64,000 bases of DNA from Candidatus Rifleibacteriota bacterium (GTDB lineage: Bacteria; Muiribacteriota; Ozemobacteria; Ozemobacterales; Ozemobacteraceae): assembly GCA_012517355.1 (NCBI GenBank), contig JAAYVD010000134.1, forward strand, positions 167,734-231,733. The letters run 5' to 3'. Each line of letters starts with the position of its first letter. Position 1 is the stretch's first letter. The notes under the pieces were generated by a model, which was not told the DNA's origin, ran no database searches, and was given only the letters and a program-made list of their open reading frames with translations. Of this stretch, positions 49,052 to 57,331 are shown in pieces. The translations under genes and the position numbers were made by a program.

Positions 49052-51776
49052 CCCCGTCGTCATCACCGGGATCGGCCTGGTCACCCCCCTGGGCTCCGGA
49101 CCCCGCGAGATCCTGGCCCGCCTGCGCCGCGGCGACACGGCCGCCCGCCCCCCCGACCGGTTCGACCCGGCCGGCTTTTCCTGCCCGCTCTACGCGCCGG
49201 TCGAGGGGTTCGACGCCGAGGCCCTGCTGGGCGACAGCAAGACCCTGCGCCTGATGAACCACGACGCGGTGTTCGCCGTGGCCGCCGCCCGCCTCGCCCT
49301 GCGCGACGCCAATCTGCAGGTGGGCCGCGACTACCCGCCCGCCGCCATCGCCCTGTTCGGCGCCACCGGCCTGGCCGGCATCGCCCTGCCCGAGGTGGCC
49401 CCGCTCATCCGGTATTCCGCCGGCGAGGACGGCACCTTCGACCCCCGCATCTTCGGCCGGATCGCCCTGAACCGCGTGCGGCCCACCCTGAGTTTCAAGA
49501 TCCTCAGCAACATGCCGATCTGCTTCGTTTCGATCTTCGAGAACCTGCAGGGCCCCAACGCCGTCTACAACCCCTGGGAAGGCCAGGGCGCGGCGGCGGT
49601 CATCGCCGGGCTGCGCGCCCTGCAGGAGGGCCGGGCCGACTGCGCCCTGGTCGGCGGCTGCGACGTCAAGGCCCATGAACTGGCCTTCGTCAGCCTGCAG
49701 CAGCAGGGCATCTTCGCCTCCTGGGACAAAACAGGGAAAGGCGTCATTCCGGGCGAGGGCGCGGCCTTCCTCGTGCTCGAACGGGAGGAGCGGGCCCTGG
49801 CCCGCGGGGCCCACCCCTACGCCCGGCTGGCCGGCGCCGCCCTCGTCACCTGCCCGGTCGTCGACCAGCCGCCGGCAGACCGGCCCGCGGCGGCAGGGGC
49901 ACCGGGCCCGACCGGCCTGGGAGCGGCTGACCCGGCGAGCGCCATGACCCGCCCGACCGCCACCGCCAGCCCGGCCCCACCCCCACCGGCCGACCCCCTG
50001 GTCGCCCTCCTGCGGGCGGCCACCGACCGTCCTCCGGCGACGGCACACACCGAGGGGAGCCACGATGTCCCCATCTCGCTACTCGTTTCCGCGGCCGACG
50101 GCGATCCCGTCTTCGGCAACCGGGAGGCCGCGGCCCTGCAGGCCCTGGGCTGGGCGGCAGACGGGGAAGCGACACCGGCCGGCGCCCACGGGCGGGCCAC
50201 GGCCAATGGCGCCGACCGCGCCGGTCTCCCCGGTCTCGCCGCCACCCCTCGCCTGGCCCCCAAGCCCCTCCTCGGCAACCTGTTCGCCGCCGCCGCCCCC
50301 GCCCACCTCGCACTGGGCGCCCTGGCCGCGGGCGAGGCGGGCGGACGGGTCCTGGTCTCCTGCCTGGGGTTCGGTTCCCAGCAGGCCGCCTTCTCCCTCG
50401 AGCCCATGACCAGCCGGTCCACGCCTCCCGGCGCCCTCCCGGCGGTCATGCGGTCGGCCGCCCTGGCGGGTCGGCATCGCGTCGTGGTGACCGGCCTGGG
50501 CATCGTCGGCCCCGTCGGCAACGACGTGCCGACCTTCTGGCGGAACCTGACCGCCGGCCGCTCGGGCACCGGACCGCTCACCCTGTTCGACGCTTCCGGC
50601 CTTCTGGTCGGCATCGGTGCCGAGGTGAAGGATTTCGACCCCGACCGGGTCAAGGGCTGGTTCCCGGCCGCCGCCCGCGACCGCGACCGCAAGGTGCTGC
50701 TCGGCCTGGCCGCCGCCCGCGAGGCGATGCAGGCGGCCGGCCTGGCCACCCCGGCCGGCCCCGCCACCCCGGCCGCCCGCGCCCGGCTGGACCGGGCCGC
50801 CCTCCACGTGGGGGTCAGCCTCGAGGTCTTCTTCCTCGAGGACGTCACCCCCCTCGCCCGCCAGGGGCTGGAGCACGGGGCCATGGCCCGCCTCCTGCTC
50901 GGCGGGGCGCCCGGGCGCCCTCCCTTGCAGACCCCGCTCGACCGGCTCGCCGAACTGATCGGCGACGCCTGGGGATTCGCCGGCCCGCGCTCGACCAACT
51001 GCTCGGCCTGTGCCGCCGGTGCCATGGTCGTGGGCGAGGCGTTCACCGCGTTGCGCGAGGGACACGGCGAGCTGGCGCTTGCCGGGGCGGCCGACAGCAT
51101 GCTCAACCCGCTCGGCCTGGGGGGGTTCAGCCTCCTGCGCGCCCTGTCGGTGAACCGCGACCGTCCGGAAGCCGCCTGCCGCCCGTTCGACGCCGGCCGC
51201 GACGGCACGGTTCTCGGCGAGGGCGCCGCCTTCCTCGTCCTGGAAACGCTCGACCACGCCCGCGCCCGCGGCGCCAAACCCCTGGCCGAGATCCTCGGCT
51301 ACGGCACCTCGCTCGACGCCTACCGGGTGTCCGACCCCGACCCCGGCGGCCGCGGCGCGGTCCTCGCCATGCGGGCCGCCCTGGCCGACGCCGGCCTCGA
51401 CCCCGCGGCCATCGACGTGGTCAACGCCCACGGCACCGGCACCCCGAAGAACGACGTCACCGAGACGCTGGCCATCAAGGAGGTGTTCGGGGACCGCGCC
51501 CGCCGGATCCCCGTCCATGCCGTGAAGTCGATGACCGGGCACATGATCGCCGCCAGCGGCGCGGTCGAAGCGCTGGTCTCGGTGCTCACCCTGCGCGACG
51601 GCCTGGTTCCCCCCACCATCAATCTCGACACCCCCGACCCCGATTGCGACCTCGACTACGTGCCCGGCCGCGCCCGCCCCTGCCCCGCCCGCACGGTGCT
51701 GTCGAACTCGTTCGCCTTCGGCGGCCAGAACGCCTCGCTGATCTTCGGGGCCATCCCGGAAGGAGACCGTCCATGA
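49041..51776 (+). CDS. Fused chain-length-factor-like and ketosynthase protein (CLF-KS)
   Basis: 911 residues with two thiolase-fold ketosynthase modules. Module 1 (about 1-455) keeps the fold but lacks catalysis. The Cys position reads GPNAVYNPWEGQG with Glu180, the first His motif is gone, and the second reads KPLLGNLFAAAAP with Asn for His. A Pro/Ala-rich insert lies at about 272-335. Module 2 (about 478-911) is intact: TNCSACAAG with Cys657, VNAHGTGTP with His797 and KSMTGHMIAASGA with His834. This is the make-up of KS/CLF heterodimers of type II polyketide and aryl-polyene systems, but fused in one chain and in reversed order. It should elongate ACP-bound acyl chains, with module 1 setting length. 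The ACP gene follows by ATGA overlap. Confidence 0.88.
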   Translation: MTPDPVVITGIGLVTPLGSGPREILARLRRGDTAARPPDRFDPAGFSCPLYAPVEGFDAEALLGDSKTLRLMNHDAVFAVAAARLALRDANLQVGRDYPPAAIALFGATGLAGIALPEVAPLIRYSAGEDGTFDPRIFGRIALNRVRPTLSFKILSNMPICFVSIFENLQGPNAVYNPWEGQGAAAVIAGLRALQEGRADCALVGGCDVKAHELAFVSLQQQGIFASWDKTGKGVIPGEGAAFLVLEREERALARGAHPYARLAGAALVTCPVVDQPPADRPAAAGAPGPTGLGAADPASAMTRPTATASPAPPPPADPLVALLRAATDRPPATAHTEGSHDVPISLLVSAADGDPVFGNREAAALQALGWAADGEATPAGAHGRATANGADRAGLPGLAATPRLAPKPLLGNLFAAAAPAHLALGALAAGEAGGRVLVSCLGFGSQQAAFSLEPMTSRSTPPGALPAVMRSAALAGRHRVVVTGLGIVGPVGNDVPTFWRNLTAGRSGTGPLTLFDASGLLVGIGAEVKDFDPDRVKGWFPAAARDRDRKVLLGLAAAREAMQAAGLATPAGPATPAARARLDRAALHVGVSLEVFFLEDVTPLARQGLEHGAMARLLLGGAPGRPPLQTPLDRLAELIGDAWGFAGPRSTNCSACAAGAMVVGEAFTALREGHGELALAGAADSMLNPLGLGGFSLLRALSVNRDRPEAACRPFDAGRDGTVLGEGAAFLVLETLDHARARGAKPLAEILGYGTSLDAYRVSDPDPGGRGAVLAMRAALADAGLDPAAIDVVNAHGTGTPKNDVTETLAIKEVFGDRARRIPVHAVKSMTGHMIAASGAVEALVSVLTLRDGLVPPTINLDTPDPDCDLDYVPGRARPCPARTVLSNSFAFGGQNASLIFGAIPEGDRP

Positions 51777-52180
51777 CCGACCAGGAAATTTTCGAGAAGC
51801 TGCAGGGCCTGCTGAAGAACGTGCTCGGCATCAAGCCCGAGCTGGTCAAGCCCGAGAGCGTGCTGGTGACCGACCTCGGCGCCGAATCGATCGACCTGCT
51901 CGACCTCAGCTTCCTGATCGAGGACACCTTCGGCATCACCATCGAGCCGAACGAATTCGAGAAGGAGGTGAAGAGCCGCATCCCCGGCGGGGTGTTCGAA
52001 AGGGAGGGCGCCCTGACCCCCGAGGCCCTCGAGGAACTGCGGCGCGCCCTGCCCGAGGTCGACCAGACCCGCCTGGTGCCTGGGTTCCGCAAGGCCGAGA
52101 TCCCTTCCCTGCTCACCGTCTCGGTGTTCGTCCGCCTGATCCGGCGCAAGCTCGAAGCCCCGAAGCCACCGGCCGCATGA
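51773..52180 (+). CDS. Acyl carrier protein with C-terminal extension
   Basis: 135 residues, start inside the ketosynthase stop (ATGA). Residues 1-80 are a carrier protein with phosphopantetheine Ser39 in TDLGAESIDLLDLSFLIED. It then continues for about 55 residues (LTPEALEELRRALPEVDQTR, VRLIRRKLEAPKPPAA), longer than a standard ACP of about 80. The extension is helical and may dock a partner enzyme. It must be loaded by a phosphopantetheinyl transferase from elsewhere, as none is in the window. The next gene also overlaps by ATGA. Confidence 0.92.
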   Translation: MTDQEIFEKLQGLLKNVLGIKPELVKPESVLVTDLGAESIDLLDLSFLIEDTFGITIEPNEFEKEVKSRIPGGVFEREGALTPEALEELRRALPEVDQTRLVPGFRKAEIPSLLTVSVFVRLIRRKLEAPKPPAA

Positions 52181-52641
52181 AACTGCGGGCGCTCGACCGG
52201 ATCACCGCCTGGGAGGCGGGAACGCGCGCCGCCGGCCGCAAGGCCGTCTCGTTCGAGGAATACTGCCTGCGCCAGCCCCTCGGCGAGCCGGAGCGGCTGC
52301 CCGAATCGCTGGTGCTGCAGGCCGCCTTCGAGCTGGCCAACTGGCTGGTCATCCTGTCGAGCGGATACGGGCAGGCGGCCCGGCCCGTGGCGGCCGGCCG
52401 GGTCGAGTTCGCGGGCCCCCTCGGCCCCGGCGAGGTGATGGAGGTGACCGTCGAGGCGGTGGAGCTCACGGCCGACCGGCTGGTCTTCCATGCCCTCGGT
52501 ACCGCCGGAGGCCGTCCGATCCTGCGCTGCGAAGGCGGCGAGGCGGAACTGGTTCCCCTGGCTTCGCTCGAGGATCCCGCCGACCGCCGCACCCTCTTTT
52601 CCGAGATCGCCACGATCGAGGCGGGGGGGAGCCCCACATGA
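52177..52641 (+). CDS. Hotdog-fold protein, dehydratase paralogue lacking active-site residues
   Basis: 154 residues, coupled to the ACP gene by ATGA. It aligns without gaps to the dehydratase at 48590-49051 over the first 50 residues (MKLRALDRITAWEAGTRAAG against MRFFLIDRITRWEVGKAAEA). At the active site His34 is Pro34, Gly43 is Glu43 and Glu48 is Gln48 (QPLGEPERLPESLVLQAAFE). It therefore probably does not dehydrate. In aryl-polyene systems two hotdog dehydratases form a heterodimer; here the inactive copy may be the structural partner. It could also have a different activity such as a thioesterase, which I cannot exclude. Confidence 0.82.
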   Translation: MKLRALDRITAWEAGTRAAGRKAVSFEEYCLRQPLGEPERLPESLVLQAAFELANWLVILSSGYGQAARPVAAGRVEFAGPLGPGEVMEVTVEAVELTADRLVFHALGTAGGRPILRCEGGEAELVPLASLEDPADRRTLFSEIATIEAGGSPT

Positions 52642-53234
52642 AGACGCCGCAGCGCCAGCCCGACCTGGTCTTTCGTGGCGACCCGGCACCGGCCGCCGCC
52701 GCCCTGGCCCGCTTCGTGCGGCGGGGCTGCCCCGACCGGCTGTTCGAGTATCACAGCCCCGATCCCGACCCGGCGGACAACTGCCTCTGCTTCTTCGAAT
52801 ACGGCACGGCCGGCGGGGTGGCCTGGGCCTCGCTGCGGTACTCGCTGCTGTCGCTGGTCTACGCGCAGCCCTTCTCGACGCCCAAGCGGCTGGCGCTGCG
52901 CCTGTTCGGGGCGGCCATCCATCCCACCGCCTACCTGTCGCCCGCCCTGTTCGTCGACCCGCTGTTTCCCTCCCTGCTGACCATCGGCCCCGGCGCCCTG
53001 CTCGGGGTGGGCGTGCGCATCGCCCTGCACGAGCACGCCGGCTCGCGGTTCCGGGCCGGCCGCGTCACCATCGGCCGCGGGGCGACCATCGGCGCCGACG
53101 CGAAGATCGGCTGCGGGGTCGAGATCGGGGAATACGCCCAGCTGGCCGTCGGCGCCGTGGTCCTGCGCGACGTGCCGCCCCGCGCCGTGGTCATCGGCAA
53201 CCCCGGCCGCGTCGTCAGCCGGATCGACCCATGA
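52638..53234 (+). CDS. Left-handed beta-helix (hexapeptide repeat) acyltransferase, second copy
   Basis: 198 residues, ATGA-coupled to the preceding gene. The C-terminal half is a hexapeptide beta-helix: FGAAIHPTAYLSPALFV, LTIGPGALLGVGVRI, the catalytic-type His in ALHEHAGSRF, VTIGRGATIGADAKIGCGVE and AVVIGNPGRVV. Paralogue of 39048-39602: both contain the element FDPLFPxLxxIG (here VDPLFPSLLTIG). No strong membrane helix is present, unlike the first copy. Expected to transfer an acyl or acetyl group to a hydroxyl or amine of the pathway product. Confidence 0.83.
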   Translation: MKTPQRQPDLVFRGDPAPAAAALARFVRRGCPDRLFEYHSPDPDPADNCLCFFEYGTAGGVAWASLRYSLLSLVYAQPFSTPKRLALRLFGAAIHPTAYLSPALFVDPLFPSLLTIGPGALLGVGVRIALHEHAGSRFRAGRVTIGRGATIGADAKIGCGVEIGEYAQLAVGAVVLRDVPPRAVVIGNPGRVVSRIDP

Positions 53235-53584
53235 AACCCCCGGCGCCTCCTCGCCCCGCCCCGCCCGGCAAGGCCATGACCCGCGCCCCGTCCTCCGGCG
53301 GCCCCGTCACGACCGCCACCCCTCCCGCCCACCGCGCCCACCCGCCCTCCACCCCCGACCCCGTCAGGAACCGCGCAACCCCTGATGCCGCCAGCGCCCA
53401 CGCATCCCCCCATCCCGCCGTTGCGGCCGCAACCGCCGCCCGCGCGCGGCCGCCCATCGGGAAACAACAGCCGACTTTCGCCTGTGAGCGGCATTCCAAA
53501 GAAGATCGCCGGCCAACTCTCACCTCCGCGCGGCCGCCCCACGTCGCCCACCCGCCCGCTCCCGCACGATGCACCCGGCCCTGA
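53231..53584 (+). CDS. Possible Pro/Ala-rich small protein
   Basis: 117 codons that begin by ATGA overlap with the acyltransferase stop and end 16 bases inside the next radical SAM gene. The translation is low complexity (Pro, Ala, Arg, Thr), without domain or membrane segment. Its placement within a chain of coupled genes is the only support. It may instead be an untranslated 334-base spacer; no other gene is seen in it. Confidence 0.25.
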   Translation: MKPPAPPRPAPPGKAMTRAPSSGGPVTTATPPAHRAHPPSTPDPVRNRATPDAASAHASPHPAVAAATAARARPPIGKQQPTFACERHSKEDRRPTLTSARPPHVAHPPAPARCTRP

Positions 53585-54594
53585 AATTCCTGGTGCACCA
53601 GGGCCTCGCCGCCCTCGGCCGGCAGACCTTCCGGTTCCCCTTCGGCGCCTTCTTCTACCTGACCTACCGCTGCAACCTGCGCTGCCGCTATTGCGACGTG
53701 GGGATCGGCCGGGCCTTCCCCACCCTGACCGCCCCCGAACTCCCTCCCGAGGGCTGGCGCACCGTGATGGCCGCCGTCCGCCCCCACACCGATGTGCTGC
53801 TGCTGTCGGGCGGGGAGCCCCTGCTCTACCCCGGGTTCCGCCAGGTGGTCGCCGACGCCCGCCGCCTCGGCTTCTCCTTCCTGTCTCTGAACACCAACGG
53901 CCTGCTGCTCGAACCGGACATCATCGACGCCGTCGACGCCATCATCATCAGCCTGGACAGTCTCGACCGCCAACGCTCCGACCGGCTCTGGAACCGGGCC
54001 GGAGCCACCGACCGCGTCCTGGGCATCCTGGACGGCCTGGCCGGCCGCCGCCACCCCAGCGTCATGGTCAACAGCGTCATCCTGCCCGGAAACCTCGCCG
54101 ACCTCGAGGCGGTGCTGGATTTCTGCGTGGCCAGGGGCATCACCTTCTCGGCCGGCCCCGCGCTGGCCGGGAACCGGCCGGTGGCCGGCCTGGCCGGCAA
54201 CCCCGACTTCCACCGCCTGGTCGGCCGGATCCTCGCCGCCAAGCGTGCAGGGAAGCGCATCGCCGCCTCGGTCGACTACTGGCGGGCGTTGCCCCGTTTT
54301 CCCCGGTTCTCCTGTCACCCGCTCCTGGTGTGGCGCTTCTGCCCCGACGGTTCGCTGCTCTACCCCTGCAGCCGCCTCCACCGCACGATCGGCACCCTGG
54401 CCGGTGGGGCCGACCCCGTCGACCTGCTCACCCGCGCCGCCGGTGGCCCGTTCTTCGAGGCGGGGTGCGGCGAAGCCTGCCCCCTGTCCTGTTACATGGA
54501 CACCTCACGGCTGGTCCGCCGCCCTCTGAGCCTGCTACGGGAAGGCCTGTACCGGCTCCGGGCCTTTTCCCGCGGCCACCGGATGGTCTTCTGA
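53569..54594 (+). CDS. Radical SAM protein, paralogue of 39638-40939
   Basis: 341 residues from ATG 53569. The radical SAM motif is YRCNLRCRYCDVG (CxxxCxxC), with LLLSGGEPLLYPGF. A C-terminal auxiliary-cluster region has FSCHPLL, LYPCSRL and CGEACPLSCYM. Compared with 39638-40939 it shares NLADLEAVL, an equivalent CHPLL element and the position of the last Cys group, but lacks the low-complexity tail. It follows the acyltransferase and precedes the exporter by 12 bases. In the context of ACP, ketosynthase and dehydratase it may modify the acyl chain, by rearrangement, cyclisation or methylthiolation; the reaction cannot be read from sequence. Confidence 0.85.
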   Translation: MHPALKFLVHQGLAALGRQTFRFPFGAFFYLTYRCNLRCRYCDVGIGRAFPTLTAPELPPEGWRTVMAAVRPHTDVLLLSGGEPLLYPGFRQVVADARRLGFSFLSLNTNGLLLEPDIIDAVDAIIISLDSLDRQRSDRLWNRAGATDRVLGILDGLAGRRHPSVMVNSVILPGNLADLEAVLDFCVARGITFSAGPALAGNRPVAGLAGNPDFHRLVGRILAAKRAGKRIAASVDYWRALPRFPRFSCHPLLVWRFCPDGSLLYPCSRLHRTIGTLAGGADPVDLLTRAAGGPFFEAGCGEACPLSCYMDTSRLVRRPLSLLREGLYRLRAFSRGHRMVF

Positions 54595-54606
54595 GGGGCA
54601 TGGCCG

Positions 54607-57240
54607 ATGGCCCCCACCCTGGCCGACCGCGCCGCCGCCCGTCTCACCGCCCTGGGAACCAGGGCCTCGCTCGGCCTGGCCCTGGGCCGGCCCCGGCTCA
54701 CCCTCCTCGCCGGACTCCTCCTCACCCTCGCCCTGGGCTGGGCCGCCGTCACCAACACCTTCGATTACGACCTCCGCGCCCTGTTCGGCGGCCGCGGGGA
54801 AGTCTTCGACCGGTTCGAGGAGTGCGTCGCCCTGTTCGGCTCCGACGACGAACTGGTCCTGAGCTGGCCCCTGCCGGCGGCCGCCAGGCTTCCTCCGGCC
54901 GATTCCCCCCCGGCCTCCCAGCCCGGGCCGGACCTCGCTCCCCCGCTCCTGTTCACCGTCCCCGCCGGACCGGGCGGCCCTGCCTCCGGCACCGTCAACC
55001 TGACCCCGACCGACCTCGCCCGCAGCCTCGCCGTGCGACAGGCGGTGGCCTCCCTGCCCGGCGTCGAGTATGTCTTCGACCTCACCGCCGCCCTCGGCAT
55101 CGACCACCCCGGGAAACTGGCCTGGCTGGCCGACCGGCCACGTCTGCTGCAACGGCGCCTCGCGGCGGTGACCGGCAGCCGGATGGCCGGCCCCCTCCTG
55201 GTCGGCCGCGGGGGAAAGGCCCTGGCCGCCTATCTGCGCACCGCCCGCCTCGACAACCCGGGGAAGCACGCGCTGGTGCGCCGGGTGCGGGCGGCCCTGG
55301 CCGGCCTCCCGGGCGGGGAGGAGGTGCGGCTGGTCGGCTACCAGGTCTTCGGCGAGCGCTACGTCACCCTGATGATGTCGGGCAACGCCCGCTTCGCCGC
55401 CCTGTCGCTGTCCGGCGCCCTGCTCGTCTCGCTGTTGCTGTTCCGCTCGCTCTGGCTGACCGCCTCGGTGGTGGTGGCCATCCTGTTCCCCGCGATCTGG
55501 ACGCAGGGGCTCTACGCCCTCCTCGGCTACCGCATCTCGCTGTTCTCCGGCCTGCTGACCCCGCTCATCCTGTTCGTCGGCCTGTCGCTCTCCATCCAAT
55601 TCGTGGCCCGCTTCCGCCTGGCCCTGGAACGCCTCCCCGTCACCGGTCCGCGGACGAAGGCCGGCGATGGCCCCCCCGCCGCCGGCCCGTCATCCGCCAT
55701 GGCGCCGGGCTCCCCACCGGCCGCCTTCGCCACCGGACCCCTGTCGGGGAACTCGACGGACGGTGACGTTCCCCCGCCACCCGGCCCCTGGCCCGGAGCC
55801 GAAGCCGACCCCCGCGCCGTCGCCCTTCGGGAGGCGATCCTCGAAGCCTGGCCCCCCAGCGCCCTCTGCGCCCTCACCACGTTCGTGGGGTTCGCCTCGC
55901 AGGCGGTCTCGACCATGCCCGGCATCCGGGCCTTCGGCATCCTGTCCTCGGCCGGCTGCGCCTTCGCCTTCCTCGGCGTGTTCCTGCTGCTGCCCGCGCT
56001 CCTCCGGTGCGGCCCCCGCCCCGCCGCCGACCGGGTGGGGGCCAGCCTGATCCCGGCCTGCGAGCGGGTGTTCGGCCGCTGGACCGCCCGCTGGACCCCA
56101 CCCGCCGGCTGGGCCCCCGTCATCGCCGGCCTGATGCTGGCCGTGGCGGTGACGGGCATGGCCCGCCTCGAGTTCGGTTCCGACCCGCTCGCCGCGCTCC
56201 CCGCCGACGACCGCGTGGTCCGCGACCAGGCCTTCTGGCAGCACCACTTCGCCGGCTCGGGACGCCAGGTGTCGCTGGTCTGCCGCTTCCCCGGCCCCGC
56301 GCTCGACACCCTGGCGGGCCTGGCCGCCCTCGAACGGTACGCGGCCGCCGTGGCCGCCGACCCCGAGGTGGCCCAGGTGCTCTCCCCCACCGCGCTGGTG
56401 CGCGACATCCTCGATGAGGTGGCGGGGAACCGGGGCGCCGCCCCACGCACCGATGCCGCCGTGGCCCGCGCCTTCCGCCTCGCCGTGGCCCGCGCCCCGC
56501 GCCTGCTGGCCGGCCTGACCAACCCGCCCCACTACGACCGCGCCCGCCTCGTGGTGAACCTGCGCCGGCCCAACGCCCCTCTCGTGGTCGCCGCCGCCGT
56601 CCGCCTCGAAGCCCTGGCCGCCGGTCTCCCGGAGCCCTTCCCCACCACCGGAGACAGCCCCCCCCTGCTGACCGCCTCGGCCACCGGCCGCATGTGGCTG
56701 GCGGCCGTCATCGAGACCGACGCCCTGCACATGGAGGTGTCCTCGTTCGCCGGCGCCCTGGCCTGGATCATCGTCCTGTTCGCCCTCTTCTTCCGCCGCG
56801 CCCGCGACGTCTGGGTCGCCGTGGTGGTCAACGTCTTGCCCATCGGCCTCACCCTCGGCCTGATGGGCCTGCTGGGCGTCGCCCTCAACCCCGTCACCCT
56901 GATGGTCCCCTGCATCGGCCTCGGCATCGTGGTCGACGACACCATCCATCTCATCCACGAGATGCGCCGCGAGGCCGCCCGCGGCCACGGCCCGCGCCGC
57001 GCCCGCGCCCACGTCATGCTCCGCATCGGCTGGGCGATCGTCTCGACCTCGGCCATCCTGATCGTCGGCATGGCCGTGCTGGGCCTGTCGGACTTCGCCC
57101 CGATCCGCGAGTTCGGCCTGTTCGGCGCCCTGGCCCTGGCCATCGGCATGCTGACCGACCTTTGCCTGACCACCGCCCTGCTGCTGGAACCACGACCACG
57201 ACCGGCCACCCCGCCGGACCAGGAACCGGCCGGCCCCTGA
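54607..57240 (+). CDS. RND/MMPL-type lipid exporter
   Basis: 877 residues made of two homologous halves. Each half has an N-terminal helix (LTLLAGLLLTLALGWAAVT; WAPVIAGLMLAVAVTGMARL), a periplasmic domain of 150-250 residues, and a five-helix bundle. Second-half helices include SSFAGALAWIIVLFALFFRR and VAVVVNVLPIGLTLGLMGLL, then LMVPCIGLGIVVDDTIHLIH, which carries the Asp pair of the MMPL proton relay. The cytoplasmic loop of the first half has a Pro/Ala/Gly-rich insert near residues 350-400. Related proteins (HpnN, MmpL, ApeM-like) export hopanoids, glycolipids or aryl polyenes to the outer membrane. As the last gene of the operon it probably exports the acyl product. Confidence 0.9.
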   Translation: MAPTLADRAAARLTALGTRASLGLALGRPRLTLLAGLLLTLALGWAAVTNTFDYDLRALFGGRGEVFDRFEECVALFGSDDELVLSWPLPAAARLPPADSPPASQPGPDLAPPLLFTVPAGPGGPASGTVNLTPTDLARSLAVRQAVASLPGVEYVFDLTAALGIDHPGKLAWLADRPRLLQRRLAAVTGSRMAGPLLVGRGGKALAAYLRTARLDNPGKHALVRRVRAALAGLPGGEEVRLVGYQVFGERYVTLMMSGNARFAALSLSGALLVSLLLFRSLWLTASVVVAILFPAIWTQGLYALLGYRISLFSGLLTPLILFVGLSLSIQFVARFRLALERLPVTGPRTKAGDGPPAAGPSSAMAPGSPPAAFATGPLSGNSTDGDVPPPPGPWPGAEADPRAVALREAILEAWPPSALCALTTFVGFASQAVSTMPGIRAFGILSSAGCAFAFLGVFLLLPALLRCGPRPAADRVGASLIPACERVFGRWTARWTPPAGWAPVIAGLMLAVAVTGMARLEFGSDPLAALPADDRVVRDQAFWQHHFAGSGRQVSLVCRFPGPALDTLAGLAALERYAAAVAADPEVAQVLSPTALVRDILDEVAGNRGAAPRTDAAVARAFRLAVARAPRLLAGLTNPPHYDRARLVVNLRRPNAPLVVAAAVRLEALAAGLPEPFPTTGDSPPLLTASATGRMWLAAVIETDALHMEVSSFAGALAWIIVLFALFFRRARDVWVAVVVNVLPIGLTLGLMGLLGVALNPVTLMVPCIGLGIVVDDTIHLIHEMRREAARGHGPRRARAHVMLRIGWAIVSTSAILIVGMAVLGLSDFAPIREFGLFGALALAIGMLTDLCLTTALLLEPRPRPATPPDQEPAGP

Positions 57241-57296
57241 ACCCGGCGGCCCCCGCCACGGGGCCGCACCCGTTCGCCCCTGCCAGACCGGGGGAA

Positions 57297-57305
57297 GGCT
57301 TATGG
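57297..57305 (+). promoter_or_regulatory. Candidate extended -10 element
   Basis: Just upstream of the anti-sigma-like gene the sequence contains TGG TAGAAT, an extended -10 motif, about 27 bases before the ATG at 57332, which has a GGGTGAGGGA stretch upstream. Confidence 0.35.
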
Positions 57306-57331
57306 TAGAATCGGGGCGAGGGGGTGAGGGA

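Noticed and set aside
53231..53584. Confident small gene between acyltransferase and radical SAM gene
   Set aside because: Only the ATGA overlap supports it; the translation is low complexity, so it is listed at low confidence.
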